DNA of 64,000 bases from Lysinibacillus macroides (GCF_001281525.1 NZ_LGCI01000008.1:132072-196071), one strand, 5' to 3'. Positions 24,091 to 33,452 are shown, counted from the stretch's first letter. A program made the numbers and translations. The notes: generated by a model not told the origin, from the letters alone.

Positions 24091-24122
24091 GATAGTCAGC
24101 CTTTGTGCTGGCTATCTTTTTC
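24091..24122 (+). terminator. Intrinsic terminator after camS
   Basis: GATAGTCAGC (24091-24100) pairs with GCTGGCTATC (24107-24116), one wobble, followed by a T-rich stretch. Confidence 0.85.
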
Positions 24123-24205
24123 GGACGAGTAGGGCAATGTAAAAAGACAATGACAACACTTTGTGATTGCGGTGAAAGTTTCTATATTTTTGCTGAAAGT
24201 TGTGA

Positions 24206-24236
24206 TTTTTAATAGGAAAAATGTTATGATTATTGG
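24206..24236 (+). promoter_or_regulatory. Possible promoter for gatCAB
   Basis: TTGTGA and TATGAT hexamers separated by about 19 bp lie in the AT-rich gap between the camS terminator and gatC. The spacing is longer than ideal, so this is only a candidate. Confidence 0.3.
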
Positions 24237-24310
24237 CATGGTTAACTTTATCCAACCCTATTGTGATCAATAAAAACAATGAATTGAGTAAGTATTTGGA
24301 GGTGTGAAAA

Positions 24311-24598
24311 ATGGCTAAATTAACAAAAGAAGAAGTAAAGCACGTAGCAAATTTAGCACGTCTGGCAATTACAGAGGAAGAGGCAGAAAAATTTGCGGAA
24401 CAGCTAGGAAAAATTACTGACTTTGCAGAGCAATTAAACGAGCTAGATACTACAAACGTTGAGCCAACAACGCATGTTTTACCATTGGTGAATGTTATGC
24501 GTGAAGACGTAGCAGTAAAGGGCTTAGATCGTGAAGTTATGATGTTAAATGTAAAAGAACAAGAAGATGGTCAAGTAAAAGTACCACCTATCATGTAA
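24311..24598 (+). CDS. gatC: Asp/Glu-tRNA amidotransferase subunit C
   Basis: GatC is the small stabilising subunit of the GatCAB amidotransferase, which converts Glu-tRNAGln (and Asp-tRNAAsn) to the amidated form. The 95-residue protein has the usual [20 protein letters not shown] start and the [20 protein letters not shown] segment. It is preceded by TTGGAGGTG and is the first gene of gatCAB. Confidence 0.97.
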   Translation: MAKLTKEEVKHVANLARLAITEEEAEKFAEQLGKITDFAEQLNELDTTNVEPTTHVLPLVNVMREDVAVKGLDREVMMLNVKEQEDGQVKVPPIM

Positions 24599-24623
24599 TA
24601 CTTAAAATATAGGAGGATTCCTC

Positions 24624-26087
24624 ATGACGTTATTTGAACGTTCAGCTAAGGAGTTACAAGCGGCTATTAAAGCGGGTAACTTAACAATTGCTGACTTAAC
24701 AAAAGAAGCATACGAGCGTATGGCAAAGCTTGATGGCGATGTACAAGCATTCCTTGCTTCAAACGAAGAAAAAGCAACTGCACAAGCTACTGAAATGGAT
24801 AAAGTACCATTTGCAGAGCGTGGACCACTTTTCGGTCTTCCGATCGGTGTAAAGGACAACATTGTAACAGAGGGCTTAGAAACAACGTGTGCCTCTAAAA
24901 TTCTTGAAGGCTTTATGCCAATTTATGATGCGACTGTTGTCAACAAGCTACGTGAAGCAGGCATGGTGACAATTGGTAAGCTCAATATGGACGAATTTGC
25001 AATGGGCTCTTCTAATGAAAACTCGTACTATAAAACAACAAAAAATCCATGGAACTTAAACCACGTACCAGGAGGATCTTCAGGTGCATCTGCGGCAGCA
25101 GTAGCAGCAGGTGAAGTACCATTCTCTCTTGGCTCAGATACAGGTGGTTCAATCCGTCAACCAGCAGCTTACTGTGGGGTTGTAGGAATGAAGCCTACAT
25201 ATGGTCGTGTATCTCGTTTTGGTCTCGTTGCATTCGCATCTTCTTTAGATCAAATCGGACCAATTACACGCAATGTTGAAGATAATGCGCTATTACTAGA
25301 AGCTATCGCTGGATTAGATCCAAATGATTCGACTTCTGCGAATGTTGAGGTGCCAAATTATGCAGCAGCTCTTACTGGAGATATTAAAGGCTTACGTATT
25401 GCCGTACCAAAGGAATTCCTTGGGGAAGGTGTTGGCGAAGCAGCACGTCAATCAGTGCTAGAGGCATTAGAGGTATTAAAGGGCTTAGGCGCTACTGTAG
25501 AAGAAGTATCACTTCCTCATTCAAAATATGCACTGGCTGCGTACTATATCCTTTCTTCATCTGAGGCGTCTTCTAACTTATCTCGTTTCGACGGTATCCG
25601 TTATGGCTTCCGTGCAGAAAACGTTACTAATTTAATGGACCTTTATAAAGAAACACGTGCACAGGGCTTTGGTGATGAAGTAAAACGCCGTATCATGCTA
25701 GGGACTTACTCACTAAGTGCAGGTACGTATGATGCATACTACAAAAAAGCACAACAAGCACGTACACTGATCAAAGCAGACTACGATAAAGTATTTGAAG
25801 ACTTTGATGTCATCATTGGACCTACATCGCCAACACCTGCATTCAAAATTGGTGAAAACGTTGATGACCCAATGACAATGTATGCTAACGATATTTTAAC
25901 AATCCCGATGAACTTAGCAGGTGTACCAGCGATTTCAATTCCTTGTGGCTTTGAAAACGGTCTACCATTAGGTTTACAAATAATTGGTAAATATTTCGAT
26001 GAAGCGACTATTTACCGTGCTGCTCATGCTTTTGAACAAGCAACGGATTTCCATAAACAAGTTCCTCAGATTTGGGAGGGAAAATAA
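24624..26087 (+). CDS. gatA: Asp/Glu-tRNA amidotransferase subunit A
   Basis: GatA is the glutaminase subunit that releases ammonia for transamidation. The 487-residue amidase-signature protein shows the Lys of GVKDNI, the Ser of [14 protein letters not shown] and the nucleophile region [15 protein letters not shown], giving the Ser-cisSer-Lys triad. It is preceded by ATAGGAGGATT and ends one base before the gatB start. Confidence 0.98.
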   Translation: MTLFERSAKELQAAIKAGNLTIADLTKEAYERMAKLDGDVQAFLASNEEKATAQATEMDKVPFAERGPLFGLPIGVKDNIVTEGLETTCASKILEGFMPIYDATVVNKLREAGMVTIGKLNMDEFAMGSSNENSYYKTTKNPWNLNHVPGGSSGASAAAVAAGEVPFSLGSDTGGSIRQPAAYCGVVGMKPTYGRVSRFGLVAFASSLDQIGPITRNVEDNALLLEAIAGLDPNDSTSANVEVPNYAAALTGDIKGLRIAVPKEFLGEGVGEAARQSVLEALEVLKGLGATVEEVSLPHSKYALAAYYILSSSEASSNLSRFDGIRYGFRAENVTNLMDLYKETRAQGFGDEVKRRIMLGTYSLSAGTYDAYYKKAQQARTLIKADYDKVFEDFDVIIGPTSPTPAFKIGENVDDPMTMYANDILTIPMNLAGVPAISIPCGFENGLPLGLQIIGKYFDEATIYRAAHAFEQATDFHKQVPQIWEGK

Positions 26088-26088
26088 C

Positions 26089-27516
26089 ATGAACTTTGAA
26101 ACAGTCATTGGTTTAGAAGTACACGTTGAGTTAAAAACAAACTCAAAAATCTTCTCACCAGCACCTGCTCACTTTGGTGCTGAACCAAATACAAATACAA
26201 CCGTAATCGACTTAGGCTATCCAGGTGTTCTACCTGTACTGAATAAAAATGTAGTAGATTTCGCAATGCGTGCAGCGCTTGCACTTAATATGGAAATCGA
26301 ACAAGAAACAAAATTTGACCGTAAAAACTACTTTTATCCAGATAATCCGAAAGCTTATCAAATTTCACAATTCGATAAACCAATCGGTAAAAATGGCTGG
26401 ATTGATATTGAAGTAGATGGCTATACAAAACGTATTGGCATTACACGTCTTCATATGGAAGAAGATGCTGGTAAGCTATCACATGCTGGTGACCACTCAT
26501 TAGTTGACTTTAACCGTCAAGGAACACCACTTGTTGAAATCGTTTCTGAGCCAGACATTCGTACGCCAAATGAAGCATACGCTTACTTAGAAAAATTAAA
26601 ATCCATTATCCAATATACAGACGTATCTGACTGTAAGATGGAAGAAGGCTCACTTCGTTGTGATGCTAATATTTCCATTCGTCCTTATGGTCAAGAAGAA
26701 TTTGGTACAAAAACAGAGCTGAAAAACTTGAACTCTTTCAACTTTGTACGTCGTGGCTTAGAGCATGAGGAGTTACGCCAAGCTGATGTATTGTTGTCAG
26801 GTGGCGTGATTGAGCAAGAAACACGTCGTTTCGATGAAAAAACAGGTAAGACAATTCTCATGCGTGTCAAAGAGGGAACAGATGATTACCGCTACTTCCC
26901 AGAGCCAGACTTAGTGCGTCTTTCGATTGATGATGCATGGCTAGAGCGTGTAAAATCAGAAATTCCTGAGCTTCCAGACGCACGTAAAAAACGTTATGTG
27001 GAAGAATTAGGCTTAACACCATATGATGCAGGCGTTCTTGTTATTTCAAAAGAAATCTCAGACTTCTTCGAGGCAATGATCGTAAACGGTGCAGATGCGA
27101 AGCTTTCTGCTAACTGGTTAATGGGTGATGTTTCTGCTTACTTAAACGCAGAACAAAAAGATCTTAAAGATACTGCATTAACGCCAGAAAACCTTGCGGA
27201 AATGGTGAAATTAATTACAGACGGTACAATTTCTTCTAAGATTGGTAAAAAAGTATTTGCTGAATTAGTAGAAAACGGCGGCTCTGCACAGGATATTGTG
27301 AAAGCAAAAGGCTTAGTGCAAATTTCCGATGAAGGTGCATTACTTGCAATTGTAACAGAAGTTTTAGATAATAACGCTCAATCTATCGAAGATTTCAAAA
27401 ATGGTAAGGATCGCGCGATTGGCTTCTTAGTTGGTCAAATTATGAAAGCAACAAAAGGCCAAGCTAACCCACCAATGGTAAATAAATTATTACAACAAGA
27501 AATTGCTAAACGCTAA
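26089..27516 (+). CDS. gatB: Asp/Glu-tRNA amidotransferase subunit B
   Basis: GatB binds the misacylated tRNA and carries out the kinase/transamidase reaction. The start [16 protein letters not shown] behind GGGAGGG is the family N-terminus, although the frame is open for 105 bases further upstream inside gatA. The 475-residue protein has [37 protein letters not shown] and a C-terminal YqeY-like tail ([17 protein letters not shown]). Confidence 0.97.
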   Translation: MNFETVIGLEVHVELKTNSKIFSPAPAHFGAEPNTNTTVIDLGYPGVLPVLNKNVVDFAMRAALALNMEIEQETKFDRKNYFYPDNPKAYQISQFDKPIGKNGWIDIEVDGYTKRIGITRLHMEEDAGKLSHAGDHSLVDFNRQGTPLVEIVSEPDIRTPNEAYAYLEKLKSIIQYTDVSDCKMEEGSLRCDANISIRPYGQEEFGTKTELKNLNSFNFVRRGLEHEELRQADVLLSGGVIEQETRRFDEKTGKTILMRVKEGTDDYRYFPEPDLVRLSIDDAWLERVKSEIPELPDARKKRYVEELGLTPYDAGVLVISKEISDFFEAMIVNGADAKLSANWLMGDVSAYLNAEQKDLKDTALTPENLAEMVKLITDGTISSKIGKKVFAELVENGGSAQDIVKAKGLVQISDEGALLAIVTEVLDNNAQSIEDFKNGKDRAIGFLVGQIMKATKGQANPPMVNKLLQQEIAKR

Positions 27517-27556
27517 AAAAATGGTACTGGGATGGAATAAGCCCGGTACCATTTTT
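27516..27556. terminator. Terminator after gatB, probably bidirectional
   Basis: AAAAATGGTACTGGG pairs with CCCGGTACCATTTTT around a short loop, with A and T runs on both sides. It separates gatB from the converging gene ending at 27565. Confidence 0.85.
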
Positions 27557-27564
27557 AGTTTAAA

Positions 27565-28572
27565 TTACAATTTTGTTGTCCACCAGCCCGTTTGACGGTT
27601 ACTGTTTAAATTCTTGGTTTCTAATAATTCTCCATTTCCATCCAATGTATAATCATGGGTGGGCGTTGAAAAGAATACTTGCTCCTCTGGGCGAGTTGCC
27701 TGTGTTTTTATTAATTGATCTTTAATTGTGGCAAGTTGCTTTCGCTTTGTGTACATGGGGTCGACATTATGGGTGAGGAAAACGGCTGCATCTGGTGGCA
27801 AATTAATATGACCTGTTTCATCCACCTCGTAATCAGTGTCGCCAATAGTAATTTTTTCGCCTTGTTTATACCCAATATCAAATAAATTATGGGACATAAA
27901 CGTATTACGGCTACCCAGAACCTGTTTTTCCGAAAAAGTTCGACCATCCTCTCTTAAATAATGTCTCACAGTTTGACCACTACTTTTAACCGTAAACCAA
28001 CCAGGCTCAATCCCAACGCTCTTGAACATATCCAATACTTCCTCACCAGAATATGAATGTCTTGAACCGATTAAGCCAGATCGCCCTGTAAAGCCAGAAA
28101 AAAAGTCTTCAATTTTATTGATCTTTGTTACATCCTGCTGAGAATAAATAGTTCCTGTCTCAACACCTAGTCGTTCGCCCAATTCGGTGAAAGCAGTGCC
28201 AAGAATGGAACCAGAGCCATGGTAGAAGCTTTGCATAACCGTTGAAACGCCATTAAAACTAAAGCGATATAAAGCACCATCGTCAAATTCAAGCACGTTA
28301 TTCTTTGCTTTTATTTCCTTTACTTCTTTTCCTTGTAAATGGGTGAGTGATTGAATAGCTTGACGGCTTGTAATCCCCTGCTTACTCGCTACCTGCTTTT
28401 GCAGACTACTAGGTGATATTTCCACCGTATCTAATTTTTCATACAGTTTTTTCATAGTCCCTTTAGATAATTGATTGTATTGACTTAATTGTTTCATCGT
28501 TGATAACATGTTTGTTTTAGAGGAGCCATTGTTGAAAAGGCTTCGCATAAGAGAGAAGTGTTGCATTTTCAT
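27565..28572 (-). CDS. Hypothetical protein, 335 residues, no recognised family
   Basis: A clear gene with ribosome binding site AGGAGGTGA before the ATG, but I do not recognise the family. There is no signal peptide and no membrane segment. The first 100 residues are rich in Ser, Gln and Lys and look helical. A central part has GSGSILGTAFTELGERLG and SRHSYSGEEVLDMFKSVGIEPGW written here as two separate motifs. The C-terminus has THNVDPMYTKRK and THDYTLDGNGEL. It lies 21 bases downstream of a secreted PPC-domain protein on the same strand, so the two may be cotranscribed. Confidence 0.7.
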   Translation of the reverse strand: MKMQHFSLMRSLFNNGSSKTNMLSTMKQLSQYNQLSKGTMKKLYEKLDTVEISPSSLQKQVASKQGITSRQAIQSLTHLQGKEVKEIKAKNNVLEFDDGALYRFSFNGVSTVMQSFYHGSGSILGTAFTELGERLGVETGTIYSQQDVTKINKIEDFFSGFTGRSGLIGSRHSYSGEEVLDMFKSVGIEPGWFTVKSSGQTVRHYLREDGRTFSEKQVLGSRNTFMSHNLFDIGYKQGEKITIGDTDYEVDETGHINLPPDAAVFLTHNVDPMYTKRKQLATIKDQLIKTQATRPEEQVFFSTPTHDYTLDGNGELLETKNLNSNRQTGWWTTKL

Positions 28573-28593
28573 AGAAATTCACCTCCTAATATA

Positions 28594-29445
28594 TTAAGGA
28601 ATGATTGGATAAAAATAAGAAAATCTTAATTTTGGTGTTAAACTATAGGGCTTTGTGCTATTTGAAACCTTACCTTGTAATTGAACACTCCACTGACTAT
28701 GAAAGGCTTTATTTTGAACAGCAGGAATATTGGCGATCCATGAATAGGAGGAGGTGTTAATCCACGAAGAATCGGTCGCTAATTTAATTCGTCTATATTC
28801 ACTTGTTGCAGAATTTACCTTAGTGCCACCAAATGTAACTTGGTAAACAATAGCTTTTTTAGGGACGTCTGCGATATGTCTAAGATCATACGTATCTTGA
28901 GCAGTATTAATTGACGTCGTTAATGTTAAGGGTGTTGCTGCTGTGTATTCATAGGAATCCACCGTATAATTGGGGCTGCCAACGGTAAAGCGATATTCCC
29001 CACCTGTTCCAAAAACACTTGAAACTTTCACATAATAAATCCCCGCTGTGGATACATTAAATTCGTAAGGAAAGGCGCCTATAAAAGAAGGATCTTTACT
29101 ATAGTCCTCTTCAAAAATTTGCCCCAAAGTAGCATCAAATATTTCAAATTTAAAGATTGGACCTGTTTGACCATTGATAGATAAATAGGTTTCTGGATTG
29201 GCAGGTAAATAAACTTGATACCAATCCTCGTCTGTTGCACTCGACAAATTGCCAACTAACACTTTTTGACTCGCATTATTCCCATTAATCATTTGAGCTG
29301 GATCATGATTGTTTCTCTCAATAAGCTGCGCATTTACTGATGTATCATTTGGTTCTGTCTCATCAATTATAGCTGCAGCTGCTTCTTCGATGAAAAATGG
29401 TAAAGAGATAAACAAAACAAATAGAAAAGCGTAAATCTTTCTCAT
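28594..29445 (-). CDS. Secreted protein with PPC-type (pre-peptidase C-terminal) domain
   Basis: The 283-residue protein starts with a Sec signal peptide (MRKIYAFLFVLFISLPFFIE, cleavage likely near AAAA at about 25). A PPC-like beta-sandwich follows at about residues 30-155, with ETEPNDTSVNAQLI and the tryptophan motif SSATDEDWYQVYL. The remainder, with no cysteines or obvious catalytic motif, is unassigned. There is no peptidase domain, so it is a stand-alone binding or adhesive secreted protein. It is preceded by GAGGAG. The IS256 copy lies about 90 bp upstream. Confidence 0.8.
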   Translation of the reverse strand: MRKIYAFLFVLFISLPFFIEEAAAAIIDETEPNDTSVNAQLIERNNHDPAQMINGNNASQKVLVGNLSSATDEDWYQVYLPANPETYLSINGQTGPIFKFEIFDATLGQIFEEDYSKDPSFIGAFPYEFNVSTAGIYYVKVSSVFGTGGEYRFTVGSPNYTVDSYEYTAATPLTLTTSINTAQDTYDLRHIADVPKKAIVYQVTFGGTKVNSATSEYRRIKLATDSSWINTSSYSWIANIPAVQNKAFHSQWSVQLQGKVSNSTKPYSLTPKLRFSYFYPIIP

Positions 29446-29533
29446 TATTAAAACTCCTCACATTTTTTATTAGAAGGACCTTCCTTTACTATATCGAACA
29501 TAATATGTAAATATTTATATTATTTCGGAAAAT

Positions 29534-29541
29534 AAATACTT
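29534..29541. repeat. Left 8-bp target duplication of IS256 copy 1
   Basis: AAATACTT directly abuts the left IS end and is repeated at 31003-31010, marking a simple transposition event. Confidence 0.9.
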
Positions 29542-29631
29542 GGTACTGTCAATATTTTTGTGTAAATGACGATTCACCCGTTCAAGGGAACTCATCACCT
29601 GTGTATTCAATTGTACTTGTTCGAAGTGTTG

Positions 29632-29677
29632 ATTTGAGTGTGTAGGAAAGGGCTAGCCCTTTCCTACACACTCAAAT
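29632..29677. repeat. 46-bp perfect palindrome inside IS256 copy 1
   Basis: A perfect inverted repeat with no spacer, centred at 29654/29655 on GGGCTAGCCC, lies between the transposase stop and the left IS end. As RNA it would form a 23-bp hairpin at the 3' end of the transposase transcript. No clear U run follows. The same palindrome is at 59423-59468. Confidence 0.9.
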
Positions 29678-29698
29678 TTCGCGCTGGCGCGTCCCGGT

Positions 29699-30895
29699 CT
29701 AGTTTGCCGGTTCGTGCAGCTGCTCAAACATTTCTTCTAGCTTTGCACGGGCCTGATTGAAGCCGATGTGGCAGCGTGTGGCGAAACGTTGATTATAGTC
29801 TTCGAACTGCGTCACTAAAAAGCGCTCCAACGATTCTTCGTTCGGGAACTGTTCCTTGCGCTTTGTATATTTTTTGATTTGCTTATTGAACGACTCGATT
29901 AAATTCGTCGAGTAGATGCTTCGCCAAATCGCCTTGGGAAAGCCGTAAAACGTCAGTAAATACGGGTTTTCGAGTAAGCCTTGTGCGACTTTTTTATACG
30001 ATTTGCCCCATTTTTCGCAGAACGTCTCGAGCGCTTTTTTCGCTGCTTCAGCGTTCTTTGCCTGGTGAATCGTTTTAAAATCCTCGCACACTTCCTTGCG
30101 ATCTTCTACTCGGACTTTATGCATGATATTGCGTGCCACATGGACAAGGCACACCTGATATTTTGCCTTTGGAAACACATTAAACACAGCGTCTGCCATG
30201 CCTTTTAAGCCGTCTGATACGAATAAAAGTACGTCTTCTACACCACGGTCTTTGAGCTCTTGTAGTAGCTCCTGCCAGTTGTAGGCCGATTCTGTTGGGG
30301 CAATCGTATAGCCAAGCACTTCTTTAGAGCCGTCTTCACGAATACCAACTGCAATATAGACGGCCTCTTTTGACACCGTATCACGACGCACGGCAATATA
30401 CGTCGCGTCTAAATACACGCATACGTAACGATTGTGCAAAGGACGGTTATTAAAGGCTTCTACCGTTTCTGAAACAGCCTTTGTCATATTCGAAATCGTT
30501 TGCGGCGTATAGTGATGCCCATACATTTTCTCAATTAATTGCGCAATTTCCGCCATCGTAATGCCTTTTTTGAACAAGTGAATGACCGTTTCTTCCAGCG
30601 TATCGTTCGAGCGCTTATATGGTACCACTGTCTGTTGTTTAAACTCACCGTTGCGATCCCGCGGGATTTGAAGCGTTAAATCGCCGTACTCCGTGTGAAG
30701 TGTACGCGAATAAGACCCATTGCGAGAATTGCCTGAGTTGAACCCGATACGATCGTATTTTTCGTAATCCAAAAATTCCGTCAGCTCTGTCGCCAGTAGC
30801 GAGTTGATCGCCATTTCCAAGTGCGAACGAAAAACCTCGGTAATATCTTGTTTTTTGACTAGTGCATCGACAATTTCTGTTGTAAACTGATTCAT
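29699..30895 (-). CDS. IS256-family (mutator-type) transposase, copy 1
   Basis: The 398-residue transposase catalyses cut/copy-and-paste movement of the element. It has the DDE residues of the mutator class in YLDATYIAVRR (first Asp), FVSDGLKGMADAVF (second Asp) and STNLIESFNKQIKK (Glu), with the central CLVHVARNI motif. Length is normal for the family and no frameshift is seen. A ribosome binding site AGAGGTC precedes the ATG. Its protein is identical to the copy at 59490-60686. Confidence 0.96.
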   Translation of the reverse strand: MNQFTTEIVDALVKKQDITEVFRSHLEMAINSLLATELTEFLDYEKYDRIGFNSGNSRNGSYSRTLHTEYGDLTLQIPRDRNGEFKQQTVVPYKRSNDTLEETVIHLFKKGITMAEIAQLIEKMYGHHYTPQTISNMTKAVSETVEAFNNRPLHNRYVCVYLDATYIAVRRDTVSKEAVYIAVGIREDGSKEVLGYTIAPTESAYNWQELLQELKDRGVEDVLLFVSDGLKGMADAVFNVFPKAKYQVCLVHVARNIMHKVRVEDRKEVCEDFKTIHQAKNAEAAKKALETFCEKWGKSYKKVAQGLLENPYLLTFYGFPKAIWRSIYSTNLIESFNKQIKKYTKRKEQFPNEESLERFLVTQFEDYNQRFATRCHIGFNQARAKLEEMFEQLHEPAN

Positions 30896-31002
30896 AGGGA
30901 AGACCTCTTTTCTAGGATTGGTTGTGGTGACTTAATTCTACCAAGAAAGGGTCTTCCTTTTTCTATGGAATTTTCTATTTACACAAAATATTTTATACTC
31001 TC

Positions 31003-31010
31003 AAATACTT
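31003..31010. repeat. Right 8-bp target duplication of IS256 copy 1
   Basis: AAATACTT directly follows the right IS end and matches 29534-29541. Confidence 0.9.
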
Positions 31011-31135
31011 AGATATTTTATAAATTAGAAGTAAATAGTACTTATATTTTTTGTAAATAAAAAGAGCTTTACAGTTGTCTTAAATGCGGATTCGTAGCAA
31101 AATATAGAATAGATTATACTGAGGGGGACGAGCCA

Positions 31136-31696
31136 GTGAAAACAGAACAACAATATTTTAATGAAGCTATTTCTATCCAACAATACATGGACAATATGAC
31201 AACACTTAAAGAAGAGAGTTTTCGTATTTATGACGGCTTTGAAGTACCAACAAACGATGGCTTTGTTGATTTATTAAAGAACAAGCAGCCAAAGATTTTA
31301 ACAATTACGGAGGATTGGTGCGGTGATGCAATGTTAAATAATCCAATTATTCGCCGTGTGGCTGAGGCAGCGGGCATAGACATGCGTGCCGTTTTACGTG
31401 ATGCTGATACAAATTTAATTGATCGTTATTTAACAAATGGTGGTCGTGCGATTCCCATCTATCTGCTATTAGATGACACTGGGGAGGTTATTGGCAAATG
31501 GGGACCACGTGCACCTGAATTACAGGAGCTGGTGGTAACGAAGCGAGCAAGCTTACCAGATAAAGAAGACCCAGCGTTTGAAGAGGCGCAAAAGGCACTG
31601 TATACGGAAATTCGTGAAGAAAATATTTCCAACCAATCTTATTGGACTTTTGTCTATGAGGACTTTAAAAAGCAAATAACAGCAGCATTACAATAA
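31136..31696 (+). CDS. Thioredoxin-family protein lacking the second active-site cysteine
   Basis: The 186-residue protein has a thioredoxin fold (Thioredoxin_9 type) with the active-site region TEDWCGDAMLNNPI at about residues 59-72. The usual CxxC is reduced to a single Cys (CGDA). A cis-proline-type segment GGRAIPIYLLLDD and the C-terminal WTFVYEDFKKQI follow. The start is GTG behind GAGGGGGACGAG. A monothiol exchange or peroxidase-like role is possible but not shown. Confidence 0.8.
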   Translation: MKTEQQYFNEAISIQQYMDNMTTLKEESFRIYDGFEVPTNDGFVDLLKNKQPKILTITEDWCGDAMLNNPIIRRVAEAAGIDMRAVLRDADTNLIDRYLTNGGRAIPIYLLLDDTGEVIGKWGPRAPELQELVVTKRASLPDKEDPAFEEAQKALYTEIREENISNQSYWTFVYEDFKKQITAALQ

Positions 31697-31763
31697 ATAA
31701 TGCAACATTTCAATGTATAATTCGTTGAATGAAATAGAATCTTATGAAGCAGGAAGGTATGTT

Positions 31764-32678
31764 ATGAAACGAGCAAGAATCATTTATAATCCTACATCTG
31801 GACGTGAAGCATTTAAGAAGCATCTCCCAGAGGTGTTAGAGAAACTAGAGGTAGCGGGCTATGAGACATCTTGTCATGCAACAACAGGTGAAGGCGATGC
31901 AACACTTGCAGCAAAAGATGCGGTAGAGCGCGGCTTTGATATAATTATTGCAGTTGGTGGAGATGGCACATTAAATGAAGTTGTTTCAGGTGTAAGTCCA
32001 TATGAAAATCGTCCGAAAATTGGTCTAATTCCGATGGGCACTACAAATGATTTTGCCCGTGCTGTGCATATTCCTCGAAATATTGATGAGGCAGTAGAGA
32101 TTATTATTCAAGGTGATACCCTACCAGTGGACGTTGGTTTATTAAATGGTGAACGTTATTTTATCAATATTGCAGCTGGCGGCCGAATCACAGAGCTAAC
32201 ATATGAAGTACCAAGTAAAATGAAAACAATGCTTGGTCAGCTAGCTTATTATTTAAAAGCAGTAGAGATGATACCATCCATTAAAGCTTCACATATGCGT
32301 ATTGAATACGATGGAGAAGTATTTGATGGAGATGCCATGATGTTTCTTTGCGGACTTACAAATTCAGTAGGTGGCTTTGAGAAGCTTGCGCCAGATGCTA
32401 GCATTAATGATGGCTACTTTACCTTAATTGTGTTAAAAAAGGTCAGCTTACCTGAGTTTATTCAGCTTGCTGCTATGGCATTAAGAGGTGAGCATTTAAA
32501 CGATGATCGGGTCATTTATAAAAAAGCAAGCGTTGTAAAAGTTACGACAGAAAATGAAGTCCATCTCAACTTAGATGGCGAATATGGCGGCGATGCACCT
32601 GCCACATTTGAAAACCTAAAGCGTCATATCGAAATATTTGTACCTCTTGCGGATATTCGTGAGGATGACCGTATTTAA
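31764..32678 (+). CDS. dgkB: Diacylglycerol kinase DgkB
   Basis: DgkB phosphorylates diacylglycerol to phosphatidic acid, recycling lipid released during lipoteichoic acid synthesis. The start MKRARIIYNPTSGRE behind AGGAAGG is the family N-terminus; an earlier start 51 bases upstream is less likely. The 304-residue protein shows the nucleotide-binding motif GGDGTLNEVV, GLIPMGTTNDFARA and the C-terminal LNLDGEYGG. It keeps the Bacillus order before rlmCD, though the cytochrome bd genes intervene here. Confidence 0.95.
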   Translation: MKRARIIYNPTSGREAFKKHLPEVLEKLEVAGYETSCHATTGEGDATLAAKDAVERGFDIIIAVGGDGTLNEVVSGVSPYENRPKIGLIPMGTTNDFARAVHIPRNIDEAVEIIIQGDTLPVDVGLLNGERYFINIAAGGRITELTYEVPSKMKTMLGQLAYYLKAVEMIPSIKASHMRIEYDGEVFDGDAMMFLCGLTNSVGGFEKLAPDASINDGYFTLIVLKKVSLPEFIQLAAMALRGEHLNDDRVIYKKASVVKVTTENEVHLNLDGEYGGDAPATFENLKRHIEIFVPLADIREDDRI

Positions 32679-32713
32679 TGTTGAAAGCTCCAGGTGGGAA
32701 AGCATGGGATTGC

Positions 32714-33155
32714 CGCTCAAAAGCGGGAGAATGTGCTCAATAAAGGTAGTGCAGCGCTCAAAAGCGAGAGAATGCGCTCAATAAAGGTGCAGCGCTCAAA
32801 AGCGGGAGAATGCCGCTCAATAAAAGTAGCCCAGCGCTCAAAAGTGGGAGAATACGCTCAATAAAAGTAGCGCAGCGCTCAAAAGCGAGAGAATGCCGCT
32901 CAATAAAAGTAGCGCAGCGCTCAAAAGCGAGAGAAGGCCGCTCAATAGAGGTAGCGCAGCGCTCAAAAGCGAGAGAAGGCCGCTCAATAGAGGTAGCGCA
33001 GCGCTCAAAAGCGAGAGAAGGCCGCTCAATAGAGGTAGCGCAGCGCTCAAAAGCGAGAGAATGCCGCTCAATAAAGGTAGCGCAGCGCTCAAAAGTGAGA
33101 GAATGCACTCAATAATAGGAGTACTCCACTCAAAAGTGTGGCACTCCCGCTTAAT
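32714..33155. repeat. Tandem repeat array, about 10 units of 42 bp (some 38-41)
   Basis: The unit can be written GCGCTCAAAAGCGAGAGAAG then GCCGCTCAATAGAGGTAGCG and CA. The central units (about 32878-33060) are nearly identical and the outer ones diverge, with the last degenerate copies around 33110-33155. Each unit contains CGCTCAAAAGCG, a small dyad, and a second CGCTCAATA. Because 42 is a multiple of three, reading frames stay open on both strands, but no ribosome binding site or start supports a protein. There are no unique spacers, so it is not CRISPR. Confidence 0.9.
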
Positions 33156-33244
33156 TATAGCGATTACTTCACTCCCATAAGAGATTGTGAATAAATTAAG
33201 TAAAATGTTTGGCAAATGTGCGTATATTACTTGAACAAAATTTG

Positions 33245-33292
33245 AAACCTTTATAATAGACTGAAATTTCGGTCCGTTATAAAGGTTTTTTT
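33245..33292 (+). terminator. Intrinsic terminator before the cytochrome bd cluster
   Basis: AAACCTTTATAA (33245-33256) and TTATAAAGGTTT (33277-33288) form a perfect 12-bp stem followed by T. It may end transcripts from dgkB across the repeat array. A TATAAT on the left arm (33251-33256) could also serve as a -10 element, so a leader attenuator cannot be excluded. Confidence 0.75.
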
Positions 33293-33338
33293 CGTTGCTA
33301 TAGTGGAAAATAAGGGTATGAATAGGGGAAGGGGAGTG

Positions 33339-33440
33339 TTGCCTTTGTATAAATCACAAGAAAAAAAGCTGATGTGGTTAAGCTTTGGTGTGGCAATTAT
33401 TATGCTACTTTCCATTCTTGGAAAAATATTCGGTAGCTAA
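33339..33440 (+). CDS. Small single-pass membrane protein upstream of cydA
   Basis: A 33-residue frame, MPLYKSQEKKLMWLSFGVAI continuing as a hydrophobic helix and ending LGKIFGS. The start is probably TTG (or the GTG one codon earlier) behind GGGGAAGGGGAG. It has a positively charged N-terminus and one transmembrane helix, and ends 12 bases before cydA. It does not resemble CydS, which is encoded separately after cydB. I do not recognise it. Position suggests a small oxidase-associated protein. Confidence 0.55.
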   Translation: MPLYKSQEKKLMWLSFGVAIIMLLSILGKIFGS

Positions 33441-33452
33441 GGGGGCAATAAG

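Larger units (their letters stand above)
29542..31002 (-). mobile_element. IS256-family insertion sequence, copy 1, intact (1461 bp)
   Basis: The ends are imperfect inverted repeats of about 26 bp: the left end begins GGTACTGTCAATATTTTTGT and the right end, read inward, GAGAGTATAAAATATTTTGT, both continuing GTAAAT. It is flanked by perfect 8-bp duplications AAATACTT. It carries one full transposase gene and a 46-bp perfect palindrome. It is inserted between the PPC-protein gene and the thioredoxin-like gene. An apparently identical copy with no target duplication is at 59333-60793, implying recent transposition. Confidence 0.95.

Noticed and set aside
29981-30208. Small frames opposite the transposase (also at 59772-59999)
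   Set aside because: Antisense shadows inside a clear transposase gene, no ribosome binding site.
32714-33155. CRISPR array
   Set aside because: The whole unit is repeated without unique spacers and no cas genes are near.
32758-33215. Several open frames of 95-125 codons on both strands with 14-residue repeats
   Set aside because: They exist only because the 42-bp repeat is a multiple of three. No ribosome binding site, no family resemblance, and frames are open on both strands at once.
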